This document shows positions 36,581 to 50,000 of a stretch of 64,000 nt of DNA, in pieces. Where the stretch lies: NCBI RefSeq assembly GCF_949628265.1, contig NC_088790.1:24122545-24186544 (forward strand), in the 5' to 3' direction. The DNA comes from Cloeon dipterum (lineage: Eukaryota; Arthropoda; Insecta; Ephemeroptera; Baetidae). The notes below the pieces were generated by a model. That model worked only from the letters and a program-made list of their open reading frames with translations. It made no database searches and was not told the origin of the DNA. Every line of letters starts with the position of its first letter. The stretch's first letter is position 1. The translations under genes were made by a program, and so were the position numbers.

Positions 36581-38700
36581 GGGTTACAGGGGTCGCGTGT
36601 TTTCGTTTTCGGTCTCTTTTGGCGTATTGCGTCATTTGCAAATAAATGCGAAAAGGGGAAATCGACTGCTATACAACCTAGTATGCGTCTATACGCATTT
36701 CTTGGCGCAAGAATAAATCGTTTGTTTTCTTTTTTAAATTTTTAAATTAAGAATATAGTTCGAAATTTTTATCATCTGTTTTATTTACAAAATCGGGATA
36801 GCAATTTTATTTCCTTTTAAAGCGAAAAAATTTATTTTTCAAATTATTCTCTTTGAGCCTCAATTATTGAAATTAAAGATATAAAACAATAATTCATATT
36901 TCGTATATCGAAAGGTTTTTTTTTAAAATTTGAAATGTTATTGCTCTGGGTGATTTAAAGTGCTAGTAAATTTACGGATGGCAAATGTCAATATTTGAGA
37001 TATTTGACAATATTTGAGAGCAAGGTCTGTTTTTATTATTGTTGATTAAAATAAAAAAAATATTGATTGCTTATCGTTGCTAGCTAATTGCGATGCCAAA
37101 TGAGAAAAAAATTGCACTGTGAATATCATTTAAAAAAAATCCTGATTTCTCGAGATATTTAATCTTCCAAATCTTCTATTTTGAAAACAATTTAATCAGT
37201 ATAAGAGCATGAAAATATTTTCTTCCTAGTGACACATTTAAAAGTGATATACGAAATATTAAGCCGCTCGTGTGATAAATAAATATCTTAGCTAGACTCC
37301 AATGACTATTTACTCATCTTTTATTTTGTCCCGGAAAACCAACTGCATGAAAACTATTTTTGAGTGGTTTTCCTCAAAGTTGCTAGACAAATTTTTCACA
37401 AAATAAAAATTGTCTAATCATTTTCACGTGTGGTCCATTTTTTCCTTTTTGGACTATAAGAACAGTAATTTCTGTTTATCTTAGTCCAAATTCTATGATT
37501 TATTTAATTCAATCATATTAATGCCATGAAGTGAATAAAAAACTCGAAAATTTTGCGCACTCTGATAAAAAAAAAATACCCAAGTCTGGTCATGTATTTA
37601 TCTTTGCGTAAAATTTAGCATGTTTCATAGAACTAGGAGGATGAATGACAAGGAAAATTATGATTATTATTTTTAGTTTATGCTTGGCCGCAGCCGTACT
37701 TTTCCCCCTTGTGCGGTTCACCAGAGTCATTAACCCAATTGTGCAACAGAAGACCGAATTTTTTCACGAAAAATTGAGGGAAATATGAAATAACTGAGTG
37801 ACACCTGATTACGAATGAGCTATGTGTGCGATATTATCGGAGGGCCGGTAAAATTATCTTTTTTTTCAAATGTGACTTTTTATAATATACGATTTTGCAA
37901 CCGGCAAAATAAGGAGGAAAGTATCGTCTAAACAAGAACAAATATAATGTGTTCTTATTTATTCTGCGTAGAAAAGCGCGGTGTCATTATTTACCGAAAG
38001 AATTACTACAGCGCAGGTGAGAAAATTCCTCGCTACTACGTGATGACTCATCTTAAAACTAATTAAAAGCACATGCACGTTGCTGATGTGGCAGTTGGTT
38101 TTTTCCCTTAAAATAGATGATTCTAGCTTGGCTTTGAAATTTATGTGTGTCACTTAAAATTATGCAAGATTTCTAGGAATTTCTTGCTTTTTTTTGTTTA
38201 GATGCCTTTTGGGGAGAAAATTGCACAGCAATTTTTGATTTATAGAACGTTTATATTTTACAGCCTAATAAAAACAGTTTCAAAATGATAACTAACGTTA
38301 GAAATTAAATTAAAACAAGTGAAGTTTGAAATCAGTTTTGAAAGTGCCTAAAACTGGGCCAAATGGAATAACATTTCAGTTGAGATGTATCGTTAGCTTG
38401 AATGCTGTCGGTTTTGAGAGAAAAAATCACAATATACTTATATGAAAATTATGAAACACGTCTTCCTGCCATCTGTCACAAATTCAATTTTTTTTCACCA
38501 CTTGGAAAATAAGTTTTCTGGCTGCAGCGTAAGTGTCGCGCGTGCGATCGCAGGACGTCCGGCCGTGGTATCAGCGAGACGGCAAGTTTCCTGCCCTTTC
38601 CTCCTTCTCTGGGCTCGCCAAAATCCGATTCTGCTGCCCTTGGCCCACGGAGCTGCAGGACTCGAGTGGACGCGATAAGCCGCGTGCTGCTCTCGAGGGC
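36581..38700. other. Non-coding region
   Basis: AT-rich, with short ORFs lacking signatures. It is either intergenic or the first intron of a transcript starting at the 36.1-36.6 kb island. Nothing else is supported. Confidence 0.35.
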
Positions 38701-38720
38701 AGCTGACTATTTTACACACC

Positions 38721-38984
38721 TATATAAACGCCCCTTGCCCTCTGACGTCACCCGAGCTCCACGCGGGTTCGTCTCGACCCCTTTATTTTGCTCCGCCGTG
38801 CTGATAACCGCCGTTGCGTGAAGTGGAGTGTGCTGGAGAAAGAAATTTATTCAAAAGAAATTCGTCCCGGTGTGTGTTGCAGGTTTTCGTGGCGCAGGAA
38901 CAATATGCTCAGCGCCGCTTGCGTTTCGTGTCGTCAGCAGCTGCCCAGAGGTGAACGACGCTGAAACATGAAATCGTCCAAAAG
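38721..38984 (+). promoter_or_regulatory. TATA promoter with CRE and a candidate 5' exon
   Basis: TATATAAACG at 38721 is a strong TATA box. A perfect CRE palindrome (TGACGTCA, 38743-38750) lies just beyond it, near the expected start site around 38752. The downstream sequence is GC-rich and ends in a good donor AAAG|GTATGT at 38984/38985. It contains ATG at 38968 (MKSSK...). Spliced to the glucuronosyltransferase exon at 44006 that ATG gives an eight-codon upstream ORF ending four bases before the main ATG, so this would be an alternative non-coding first exon. The link is inferred. Confidence 0.5.
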
Positions 38985-39233
38985 GTATGTTATTTGCTTA
39001 TGCTAATCGCTGTTTTTATTGTTTTACGGAAAATTATTTGTTTCGGATAGCTATCAAAGTTCTGCAGTAAAAAAATGGGCGAATTTTCGTGAGCAAAACA
39101 ACAAATTATTAAATATTTATTAGATTTTTTAAGGCTGAATATTATTTTAAAACTGTTGAAATTTTCTGAAATCAGTCCTAAAACACTTCTAAAACAATAG
39201 TTAAGCATAAAATTAAATCGCTAGAGTTTTAAA

Positions 39234-39393
39234 CACTTGAATTCGTCCTGGTAGCGGCAAAATTGCGCAACTTTCAACCACCAGACGCGAATTTCCTTGT
39301 TGCAAGAAAAGGGCAACAATCAATTTGACAATGAAAATTTGGGTGTTTGTTGAACGTTGCGCAATTTTACCGGGACCAGGACGAATTAGTGTA
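39234..39393. mobile_element. Short MITE with ~40 bp inverted repeats
   Basis: The left end reads AATTCGTCCTGG then GCAAAATTGCGCAACTTTCAAC. The right end is its inverse (GTTGAACGTTGCGCAATTTT...CCAGGACGAATT). The middle is about 70 bp and has no ORF. Total length is about 160 bp. Confidence 0.7.
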
Positions 39394-39832
39394 TTGATCT
39401 GTTTTTGATGAAACAGTTTCAGACCTTATTTACAAACAAAATATTATTCTTTTGATGAGGATGAGAGAAAAATAAATAATATTTTACAAGCACCGACGCA
39501 ACAAATTAATTTCCAACTCAACTCTTAACTAGCTAAAAAACCTCTGGCCTCCTTTGAACGTTGAAACAAACAATGCCTAATTTTAAATCAATTACCAAGG
39601 GACAAGGGACAGTAAATAATGAGACCACTTTTGATTATTGCACATTGTAGAGCAAATTACTAAAACTAACAATTAGATCATCTGCTTGATTGTGAGCAAT
39701 TAAAATTGATATTTTTTAACCGTTGCGGGCTCTATCAATCTACTTTTAAAAAGTTCTGTTTTGGTGTAGCTGATCTGTAAATCTTAAAAAAACACTTATT
39801 CATCATTGAAGGTAAAATTACTTTATTACTGC

Positions 39833-40100
39833 CAGCGGGAGCCAGATGTACGATAAAATTGGTTCCCACTGCGCAGATCCAAGATGGCGTCAGAATGTGG
39901 GAAGCCAAAATCTCTCTTTGGACTCGCGTACGAGTGTCAAGAGTTTGTTTTTACGATCCAAAAGACACAATTAGTGCAAATTATGTCACAATATTGACCA
40001 AAACTTGCTTCTTTTCACGCATTTTCACGTGACCGTTTTTTCGTGCCATACACCACCGGACGCCATATATCTGCGCGTAGCACGAATTTTATCCCCGCTG
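39833..40100. mobile_element. CAGCGGGG MITE family, copy 1
   Basis: A 268 bp element starting CAGCGGGAGCCAGATG and ending TATCCCCGCTG. The body has CACTGCGCAGATCCAAGATG, GAGTGTCAAGAGTTTGTTTT and CCGGACGCCATAT, shared with copies at 46261 and 50371. It lies upstream of the glucuronosyltransferase coding exons. Confidence 0.8.
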
Positions 40101-43100
40101 ATTATTTCATGAAGAAAACCCTTTGCAAAAAAATTAAAAAAAAAACATGATAATTAGCTAGGAAACTCTCTGAAGCCGACTATTTGACAGTTTCATCAAA
40201 AATTTATACGGTTTTTACCATGTTTCCATGGCTGATTCCAGTTCGTCCTTTTTGACCGATATAAATAAAAAATTTCAAGAGGCGCCAATAAAATAAAAAA
40301 GGCAAATAATGCTACAAATAATTTTCCGGTGCGGCAATTTGCCGTTAACATATGCCAAGAATGAATTGGGTTTATTTTACAAGAAAATCTGCTTGGTTTG
40401 CTTCAATTGAATCAAGATAGCGACAAGATAAGATATAGTGAGTTAATCTGCACAAATTTGGAAACCTTTAAACTAGCACATCTACCATAATAAATAGTTA
40501 AAAATAGTTGTCCTCATTTGGATTTTACTATTAATCTGCGCTGGGAATTAAATGTGCAGTATTTTTTCTTAAAAAAAACACGCATTTCATATTTAATGTT
40601 CTAAATCAATTTTCCTCATCTCCTTTCAAAAGTGTAAAAATTTAAAATTTTGTCAAACGACAAAAAAATTAAATAGGTTTTTTTAACAAAAATTTGAATC
40701 TCAAATATAATTTAAAAAGGAATTATTTTGAACTAATTGCTGTCGATCAAATAGATAATAAAAAAAACACGACCGAGTTATCGCAGAGAGGCACTCAACA
40801 TGCTTTGGAAGTATATAAATCATTGGACTGTCTGATTACGCGTATGACTGTGAAAAGGGTTGCTTCCTCCGCATCGACACCAATATCGTGGCAAAGCAGA
40901 AAAATACGTTGAGCTACATTAGAGCCGGAGATTAGATAGAGAGGCGTTAGTTGCTGCTGCCAGAGATCAATCGAAATCTAATTATGACGCGTGTACGACG
41001 GCAAGGCAAGTGATGAGATTTCATAATTGTCATATAATAAAAAAAGGGAGATTGGGCTATCTTAATTGCCTCGAAAAGCCGTAAACGAGATCAGAAGCAC
41101 GTTGCTTTTTTGTTTAGACGAAAAAGCACTGCGGTTATTTGAAATATTCAAGAGGGTGGTTTGCGGCTTCCCAAAATGCGGTTCATTGCTTGGCGCGGAA
41201 AGAAAGGAAGCCGTAAAACACACCCTTGACCTGCTCTTCTCAGTCAGTCACAAGGGGAAACAGGGCTGCTGCAAAATATATGTTCGCTTGCAAATTAAAC
41301 ATTGAGCGCGCTGCTCTTTGATCATCGAGCCAAACACACATATTCTTCAGCAATGGCAGAAGATAACAAAAGGAGCTTTGAGTACCTTTTATTCAAATTC
41401 TAAGAGCAATATGTTTTTGAAAGAATCATCAATTAATAATTTAGTTTAATATTGATAAAATATAACCTATTTTTAAATGGCCGAATTTGTTCCTGATTAG
41501 TTGAATTTACTTCAACATTTTCATCATAAAATCTTGATTGTAAATTCCTACATTTTTGCAATGTACAAACAATAGGCCGCTTTTAAGGAGTATTTAAATT
41601 TAAATATAGAAACCATCGTCAAAAATGCTTCCTGAGAGAAAAATGAGAAAAATTTCAACTCATTTTATATATAAAAAATTATTTATTTTAATTTAATTAA
41701 CTTCAAAACAAATCAAATGCCAGACAGAAATTAAAATTCGTGTTGCAGATGTTAACCAATTGAATATTTAATTAAGGAAATAGCAAGTGCTCTAGCTCTT
41801 ATTTATTGTTAGTACCGGCGGGCGTGCATTTACGTGTGCGCAATCGATCATGTCGGTCTTGCCGTGTCGTACATATTATGTACATATGTTCTATTTTCAT
41901 TTCTTAATACGATTCTGCACACGAGCAAGAAAGACTGGCGTTTTCTGTGTACGAACACACGCTTTTCAACTGCGGGATGGTATGCAACCAGCTTCGATCG
42001 TCTGCTGGCGTGTGCGGCGAAAGACAGCCCCCTGATAAAATGCCAACTAACTACTATAAACCCGCAGCCGGGAAATTACTGTATGAAAACCTAAATAATA
42101 TCATTTATTTTTGGAAAGTTTCGATTTGTCTAAATTTTATTTCATTGAAAGATTAGGTGCCAGGAAAGTTTAACTTTTTTTAAACGGAAAATTAAATTAA
42201 TTTCGGAAGTGTATCGCAGTCTGGAATGTGAAAGGGGACTCGGTACTGTGATTTATTTTTTTATTTATTGTGATACTGGATTTTTTAGTATTCATTTTGC
42301 AAAGTTGAAATCGTCAAAATGTCCCACTCGCCGACAACGCCATTGATAACATTGGCGCACAACATTGAAAACACGAATAACACGCGGTTGGTTTTTCAAA
42401 AGAGGGCATAGCACTTTATAACAGAGAAATCTGTGGTTTATTTTCCGTCTTTATCACATCCTTGATGAATCGACGCCCGTTCTTGGTCCAAAATAAACAT
42501 CACTCACTCGCTCGCTTTCTGTTTGGAGGAGATTGCGGATAAAATATTGCAAGCTGTGCGATTGTGCTATGATGCCTCTCGCGCGCATCGTTTGTATTTG
42601 TTCAAATTTACGCGAGGATGAGCTAATCTTCGTTTTCGTTTCAAGTATTATCAGAGCGAGTCAAAACCAACGACTGAAAAAGGACGACAGTGTCCTCTGC
42701 AGTTTCCAAGAAGAAAATGTGCAGTATTATAAATGATATTTTACAAAAAGTGTTAAATCAAAATTAAATAAGAATCCATTTCAATAAGTTATCTTTCTTG
42801 GGAGACACTCTACTTTGGGACTTGAAAAAAATGATTTTTATTCTACTTGGACAATTAATTTTAAGTGGCCCTGCATGATTTGTTCTAATTTGATGGTCCC
42901 GTGACGATTGGAAGCTCGTCGACCTTCTAAAGCTCACAGCCTGGTGTATAATTAATTTCTCTGTTCGATCAAAGACGCATTAGGCGTTGCCAGGCCGTGA
43001 AATATTGTATTCTACTATGTGGCATCAAAGGAGTGCACTTTGCAAAACGCATAACGAATTATAGTCGATTCGAAAAAGGGGCAGCTAAGCCGCGGGGGGT

Positions 43101-43760
43101 TGCTTGTGTCTCACGCGACCCTCATTAGCGCACGAAAGCTGCAGAGGCCCATTTCATTTTACCAGATTCGTCCATTTTGAGGCTCAGGGACCAGGGTGCG
43201 GGTTTAATGTGAATCCTCGCATTACAAATGCATTTAATCAACAGCAAATAATATTTAATTTTACATCAACTTCTTTAAAATTTTGTTTTGAAAAGAAAAA
43301 CAGTATTATTTATTATTGGGTGATTATTTTATGTTTGAATCGAGGCTAAAAATTTCATAAAATCTAAGGAAAACTGAATGGCTCTACTCTGTGTGTGATA
43401 CATTAAAATTGGATAATGGTCAGCTATTAGTGAAAATTAAATGACAATTAAAGACTTAGATTTGAAGATTAAACCTGTGTGTGTATTCATTCTTTGTTTT
43501 AAAAATTCTAATTTAACCCGTCCAAGTGGTAGGTTGTGGAATGTTTCCTTGAACAATTATGAATGAAAGAAGATGTTAAAAAATTTCACAAGATTCTATG
43601 AAAATTTAAAATTGTGCAAGATAGATCAATAACAGACAAACTTGCTTTTTGTTGAGCAGTTTTGAAACAGGATGACCACTTAAGAAATTTCATAACTTCT
43701 CCTGCAGAAGTCAATCGGTAGAGGGTGTGAACGAGCCGCACGCTCGCTCCCTTAGAAAAA
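40101..43760. other. Non-coding region upstream of the glucuronosyltransferase coding exons
   Basis: AT-rich with scattered short ORFs that have no recognisable domains. It is probably intergenic sequence or the first intron of the glucuronosyltransferase gene. No RNA gene was recognised. Confidence 0.35.
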
Positions 43761-43813
43761 TATTATTCAGTCAGCGGAGTTTAGTTCGTGTGTGAACATG
43801 TGGCGGACGCATG
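43761..43813 (+). promoter_or_regulatory. Initiator-type promoter and possible short first coding exon
   Basis: TCAGTC at 43767 resembles the arthropod initiator, followed downstream by AGTTCGTG. ATG at 43798 opens a five-codon frame (MWRTH) that ends at 43813 before GTGGGT. This leaves one base, the phase the exon at 44006 needs, so splicing would add MWRTHETAES in frame before the MYSTRKF start. It is either a real alternative N-terminus or a chance fit. Confidence 0.45.
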
Positions 43814-44019
43814 GTGGGTATTTCAAGCCAGGTTTGCTGACGAAGCTTGGGATTAGGCGAAATAACCATATATTCTTTCTCCTTCCACAATTGTTTGATT
43901 TCATTATTAATGTCTAAAATAAAGTAATTTTTCTCCACTTTATTTTGACAATTTTTAAATTGTCAGTATTTTTAAATTTAAGTCTTGTTATTATTTTGGT
44001 TGCAGAGACCGCTGAGAGC

Positions 44020-47000
44020 ATGTACTCGACGCGCAAGTTCTACCTGATGGCGCTTCTTGCTCTGGGGCTGTTCGCCGTGCAGTACCACGTCATGTCCAAC
44101 TGGCTGGTGCAGGGCGCCGTCCGCAGCGACGTGCCGCTCTCCGTCGTCCGCCTCTCCATCGACAGGCTGCAGACCTCGCCTGAGCTCACAGCCGCCCTCT
44201 CGCAGGAACAGCTCAGGAAGATCGTCGAGGAGGTAAAAAATACGCTCTTATTTCTTTGATAACAAATTTGAAATTTAAATTAAATTAAAAGCTGATGAAG
44301 GTTTTTTTTTGAAAAGATTACTGATGCTGCATGTGGTACAAGAATGCAGAGTCACTTATACCAGTGCTCGCGCGACAACAGTATATTTAAAACTTCAAGG
44401 AAGTTTGCCTTTCTTTCCTTTGCTTATGATAAATTTTAGATGCCAATCACAAAATTAAAAGATTTTTTAACCACTCGAAAGAACTTTTTAAAATTAAAGT
44501 ATGAAAACGGCGGTCTTTGACACAACTTCTACAACATGAGCAAGAAACCTTAAACTCGCGCGTGTATGGAGAACCAAGACCTGGTGCTTTTTTCTTTTTA
44601 CCATATGCTATATATATTTGGCTTTTTTTTAAATTTTATGTAATGACATTTGCCAAAACCAACCACTCCTGTAAATATTTTGAATTAATGGAATAATAAT
44701 AATATTTTGAATATAATTTAATTGGTCTATATATATTCAGTTTAATTAAAATTAATTTATTTTGGCGTTAAAAAAAACGAAAAAATTGCTCGAGATAAAA
44801 CATTTTAGTTCAAAATCAATTTTAATCGTAGATTAAACTATATATTCAACCAGCCCTTTATTCTAGTTGTAAATTTAGGCTTCAAATCATAATTTTCTTG
44901 TGTTTTGGTCGTTTCTTTTTTCCAGAAAAGGACATAAATAAAAACAGGGTAAAATCGGAAAGGGTATACGAGTGACGAAATCATTTCTAATCCCATCACT
45001 CGCCCTCCCCGTAAAAAAATAGATTAATTGTGTTTAATATTTTTTCACAAGTGCATTTTATGAGTGTTGCAATATCGTAGTCTGTGTCTGAACAACTCTG
45101 ATCCTTTATCTGAAAGCGTATACAATCTTTCTTATTTTTTTATTTATTTTTCTTTCTTATTTTTCAAATATACAATCTTTGTTTGCTAAAAGCGTTCACC
45201 GAGCGTTTTTGCAAAGCAAATAGCCTCAACTTGCGACTAAGATAGGGTGCAATTGTATCTTGTATTGAACCTTCACTTAAAAGTTGGTAATTTTGACTGA
45301 TTTTTGGATTGGAAAAATAAATTTAATGTATATTAATTTTTGTGACATAATTTTTTACTTGAGTTCGTAAGAAAAGGATATCAGGGAAAAATTGGTTTTA
45401 ATTTCAAGCTGTAGCATTTCTCCACGCAACTTTCCAAGAAAATATTTAGAAATTTTTAGAAATCACTTAAGTATGACAATTATTGCACATTGTTCGATTC
45501 CTATCGCTTGAAATCCAACCGCTGATTAAGAAATTGTGGCAGTTTGAATTTGTTGACTTTTTAAATTATGGCCGAGACATTAATTTAATCTAGCTAACCA
45601 TAGATAACGGCAACTCATATACTATTTCTTTATCGAAATTTACATATTTTAGAAAGATCTATGTCGAATAAAAGCCAACAACAGAAACATTTTCAGATTT
45701 AAATCAATTTGCTAGAGAAATTTTTCAACAATGTATATTTTCCGGCGAAAAATCCATTTTCATGAGCTCTCTTGCTTTATCTTTTTATCGCAGGTGAGTC
45801 AGCAAGTGGTGCAGACGCTGCCGGACTGCATCCCCGTGGAAGCAGCGGCGAGGACGGTGAGCGGCGGCGGCGACGACAAGATGTTGCCCAAGCTGTACAT
45901 AATCACGCCGACGTACCGGCGGCCGGAGCAGCAGCCCGAGATGACGAGGCTGGCGCAGACACTGCTGCACGTCAAGAACATCAAGTGGCTGGTCATCGAG
46001 GATGCCGATAAGCCGACCCCAGAAATCACGGCCCTGCTCAAACGCACCGGCATCGACTTTGAGCATCTAGTCGGTTAGTCCAATCTCTCTTTGATCCCTT
46101 TTCGACACACGCAAACCTCCACTCACAAAGGAAATTTATTTATCGATTGACCAAGAGATCGACCACAAAGACTGATAGTAATGAGAATTTCTCTTGTTAA
46201 AATAAAAGAAAAAGTTTCAAATTCACATTGTTTGGAAAATTAAATGAAATGAGGTAAAAACAGCGGGGGCCAGATGTGCGATAAAATTGGTTCGCACTGC
46301 GCAGATCCAAGATGGCGTCTGGATGTGGGAAACAAAAAGCTCTCTTTGGATTGCGTGCGAGTGTCAAGAGTTTGTTTTTACGATTCAAAAGACACAATTA
46401 GCACAAGTAATGCAAATTATGTCACAATATTGATGAAAACTTGCTTCTTTTCGCGCATTTTCACGTGACTGTTTTTTCGCGCCAAACTCAACCGGACGCC
46501 ACGTCTGCGCGTCGCGGTGTTATTGGGACCCAGGTTTCAGCATTCAAGCTAGTACAATGCGCGCCCTTTCCCGCTACACGGACAGGGATTAAAAGAGCAA
46601 AATAATAAAAATTCACTAATTTTCACCAGAACTCAGTTTTTACTGGAAGATTGCTCAACCTGCAAATTACAGATAATTTCGTGGTGTAAATATTTCAGGC
46701 CTTAATAAGACTCACTCAGAAACATCTGCTCTAAGTGCAAGATAATTTTTCGATTCAATTGTTGACTTTTAGCCGCCCATCCAGAGGTTTAAAAACTTTT
46801 ACACAGATAAGCGAGCAATGCTGTCATTTCCTAAGTCCACAAGGAAGTTTTAATTCGAAATATCGTCAGAGTGCGTCACTAAATAATACTTAACTCCAGT
46901 TCCCTTATTTTTAAGCAATAATCTTGTTTGTGTTTGTTATACAGTCAATGTTTCAGTTGTTTACTGTCTCAAGCAATCGAAAAGTCTCATAATTTAACCG

Positions 47001-50000
47001 TTTTATTAAGCTGTGTTGCGAAGTGAAAACATATAAATGTACAAACCATGATGAAGATTTTGCTGAGCTTCGCCAATCTTTTCATAACAGCCTGATAAAC
47101 GCACTTATAAACAAGTTAAGCTTTGCCAAACTCCTTTTTTAATCTCGATTGAAGCGTAATGGGAAATTTTGTTGGCTACTTTATCTCGTTACTGGTGAAT
47201 AATCTGCTAAATTAAGTGTAATGCGATGCTATTAAACAATTAAAATCATAAAAATAAAATAAACCCTCTTAATTGTGACAAAAATGATAGACATATAAAA
47301 ACATTTTGTGAAGAATAGTTAGTATTATTTTGTAATCAACGTTCACGTCAGTGACTTAATTTTTTCTTAACGAAGAATCAATAAAAGTTTTTATTTAATT
47401 AATTTAAATAACAAAGTATTTAAATTATAAATAATTTGTGCGGTTTTTAAGTCTAATTAAGATTTAAAAGATTAAATTTTAAGTAAATGTTCTTCATTGA
47501 TCGTAATTGCGTTAAAAATACAAAAAATTAATAAATGGAATTTTAGTAATTATCAAAAACTACATTTCTCAATGCGCTCTTTTTTAAAGTAATAATAAAA
47601 TGAAACGGCTTTAGGCTTTACAATAATTTTTTTACTACATGAAAACCCAAATATGAATTTATTATAAAACAAACGTCTAATAAAATTTCAGCCCCGATGC
47701 CAGCCAAATATAAAAACAAGAAGGGCAGCAAGCCACGAGGAGTGTCGAACCGCAACCGGGGGATCGAGTGGATTCGGGAAAACGCCTCGGACGGCGTCAT
47801 GTACTTCGCCGACGACGACAACACCTACGACATCAGAATATTTGAGCAGGTTCGTCTCACGTGCACAAGTATCTATTCATTATTTTATTTAAAAATTGCG
47901 CAATTTCAGATGCGACACACGAAGAAAGTGTCCATGTGGCCGGTGGGGCTGCTGACCAAGGTTGGGCTCAGCACGCCCGTCGTCAAGAACGGCCAGTTCC
48001 ACGGATTTTACGACGGCTGGATGGCCAACCGCAAGTTCCCAGTTGACATGGCCGAGTTTGCGGTCAGCGTCAAGTTTTTGCTGCAGGTTCGACAACATTA
48101 ATGATGAATTTAGAGGTTTTTTTGGGAATTTAAATCAGTTCAGTTTTTCCAATCCTCAAATGAGCTCAAATTATGCAATTTAAAGAATAGTGTGAGTCAC
48201 CAAAAATCGTCTAAAACGTTTAAAAAAGTTGTTTAAATATTGATTATTTACTTTTCAAAAATTTTCACCTTTCATTACTTTTATTTCGCCAAGTGTTTCT
48301 ACGATCACATTCAGTCATTTTACGTAAACAGGGTGATTTTGTTAGGTTAAATGAAGTTTTCATAGTCACTTTATACGAATTGTTAGTGTCTAAATTTTAT
48401 TTTTTAATACAAGAATCTGAATTTATCACAAAATAAACTTTAAAGATGACGAATAAAGGCAGTAAAAATTCGGCCCAAAAACCTCTTAAAGTTTTTTTTA
48501 TTTTCCTAGAATTTCCAAGCCTAACGAGGAATCTCAAGGTTTTAAATTTTCAATCTAACGCATTTTTATTTCAGCGGCCAAAAGCAACAATGCCTTACAA
48601 GCCAGGCTACGAGGAGGATGGCTTCCTGAAAAGCTTGGCGCCATTAGAACCTAAGGAATTAGAGCTGCTCGCCAACGGTTGTACAGAGGTAACAACATTT
48701 TTAGCACGAATTTAATTTGGAAACTGATAAGTAGGGTTGGGAAACTTAGACGATCGACTATTTTTTTCTGTGCTCATTTCTTTCCAAAAACATGAAATCT
48801 TCACGAATCATGAAAAATGATGACGATTGACACCGACTTAAAATCGTCTAAAACCGTCTAAATTGCCAATAATCGTCTAAACCCAACTTAAACAGTCTAA
48901 AACCGTCTAAAATCCCCCAAAAAAGGCCGTTTGCTGGGAAAATTCTCATATTTTATAACATAACAGAATGCAACGTTGATTTGCCGCGATTATTTAGGCT
49001 CCCAGAGCCATCTCGGCACGGGTGGATTTTTTTTCACCTGCACCCACCCACGAAATTCTAAATTTGAACCCGCACCTGCAGTGACGTGTGTTCCAAAAAC
49101 CCCGCAACCGCGGGTTTTTAAACCGGCAACTTCATATTATAAATTTTGCAATTCACCCTTAAGCGCTTAGTGTTCGAAGCCGCCAACTGTATACTTTCGT
49201 AATAAATTTAATTTTAAGGCACTTCCGCTGCGATTTCAGACTCAATCCTGCTACTGTGCATTCTTTACTTAATATGCTTTCTTTTGACGTGCTGAAAACC
49301 AAAATCAATCCAGCCATTTGCCGTAGAAACGTCGGAAAATATTTTAAATTTATAAAATTGTTTTTCACGATTCTACGCCGATTAGCTTAACCGATGTTGG
49401 TTTTCAGCATGTTAAAAGAAAAAAATGTAAAGTGAAGAATGCACGGTGGTAGGATTAAGTATGCAAGTGCCTTAAAATTGAAAGTATACGGTGGCGCCAT
49501 CTTTTGGCAACGTCACAAAATATTTCGTGGTTTTAGTGCATAAACCCGAAACCGCCCCGTACCCACCAGAAATGACAAAAAATTAAACCAACCCGCCACG
49601 CGGTGCAGTTAACCGCGGGTTTGAACCCGCATTCTTACACCCGTGCAGGGCTCTATTAGATAATATGTCGTCGGTGGTGTCATTTGGGTGACAAAAAAAT
49701 AATAAAAATTCATTGTATAAGTACATTTTCCTGCTTTTTCCAAGGAACTTTTGTAATATTTAATTGAATTATTTGGCCCATAATTTGAATAATTGAAAGA
49801 AAAACTGAAAAAATATTGAAAAAAGCATGAAATTGGCACCAGAAATCAGCCTTCTCAAAACAGTCTAAAACCGTCTAAATCACCAACAACAGTCTAAAAA
49901 ACAGTCTTTTTTAGGGCAAAAAGCGTCTAAAAATAGTCGACTATTTTGTACAAAAAAAACAGTCTAAGTTTCCCAACCCTACTGATAAGATTGTGTGTGC

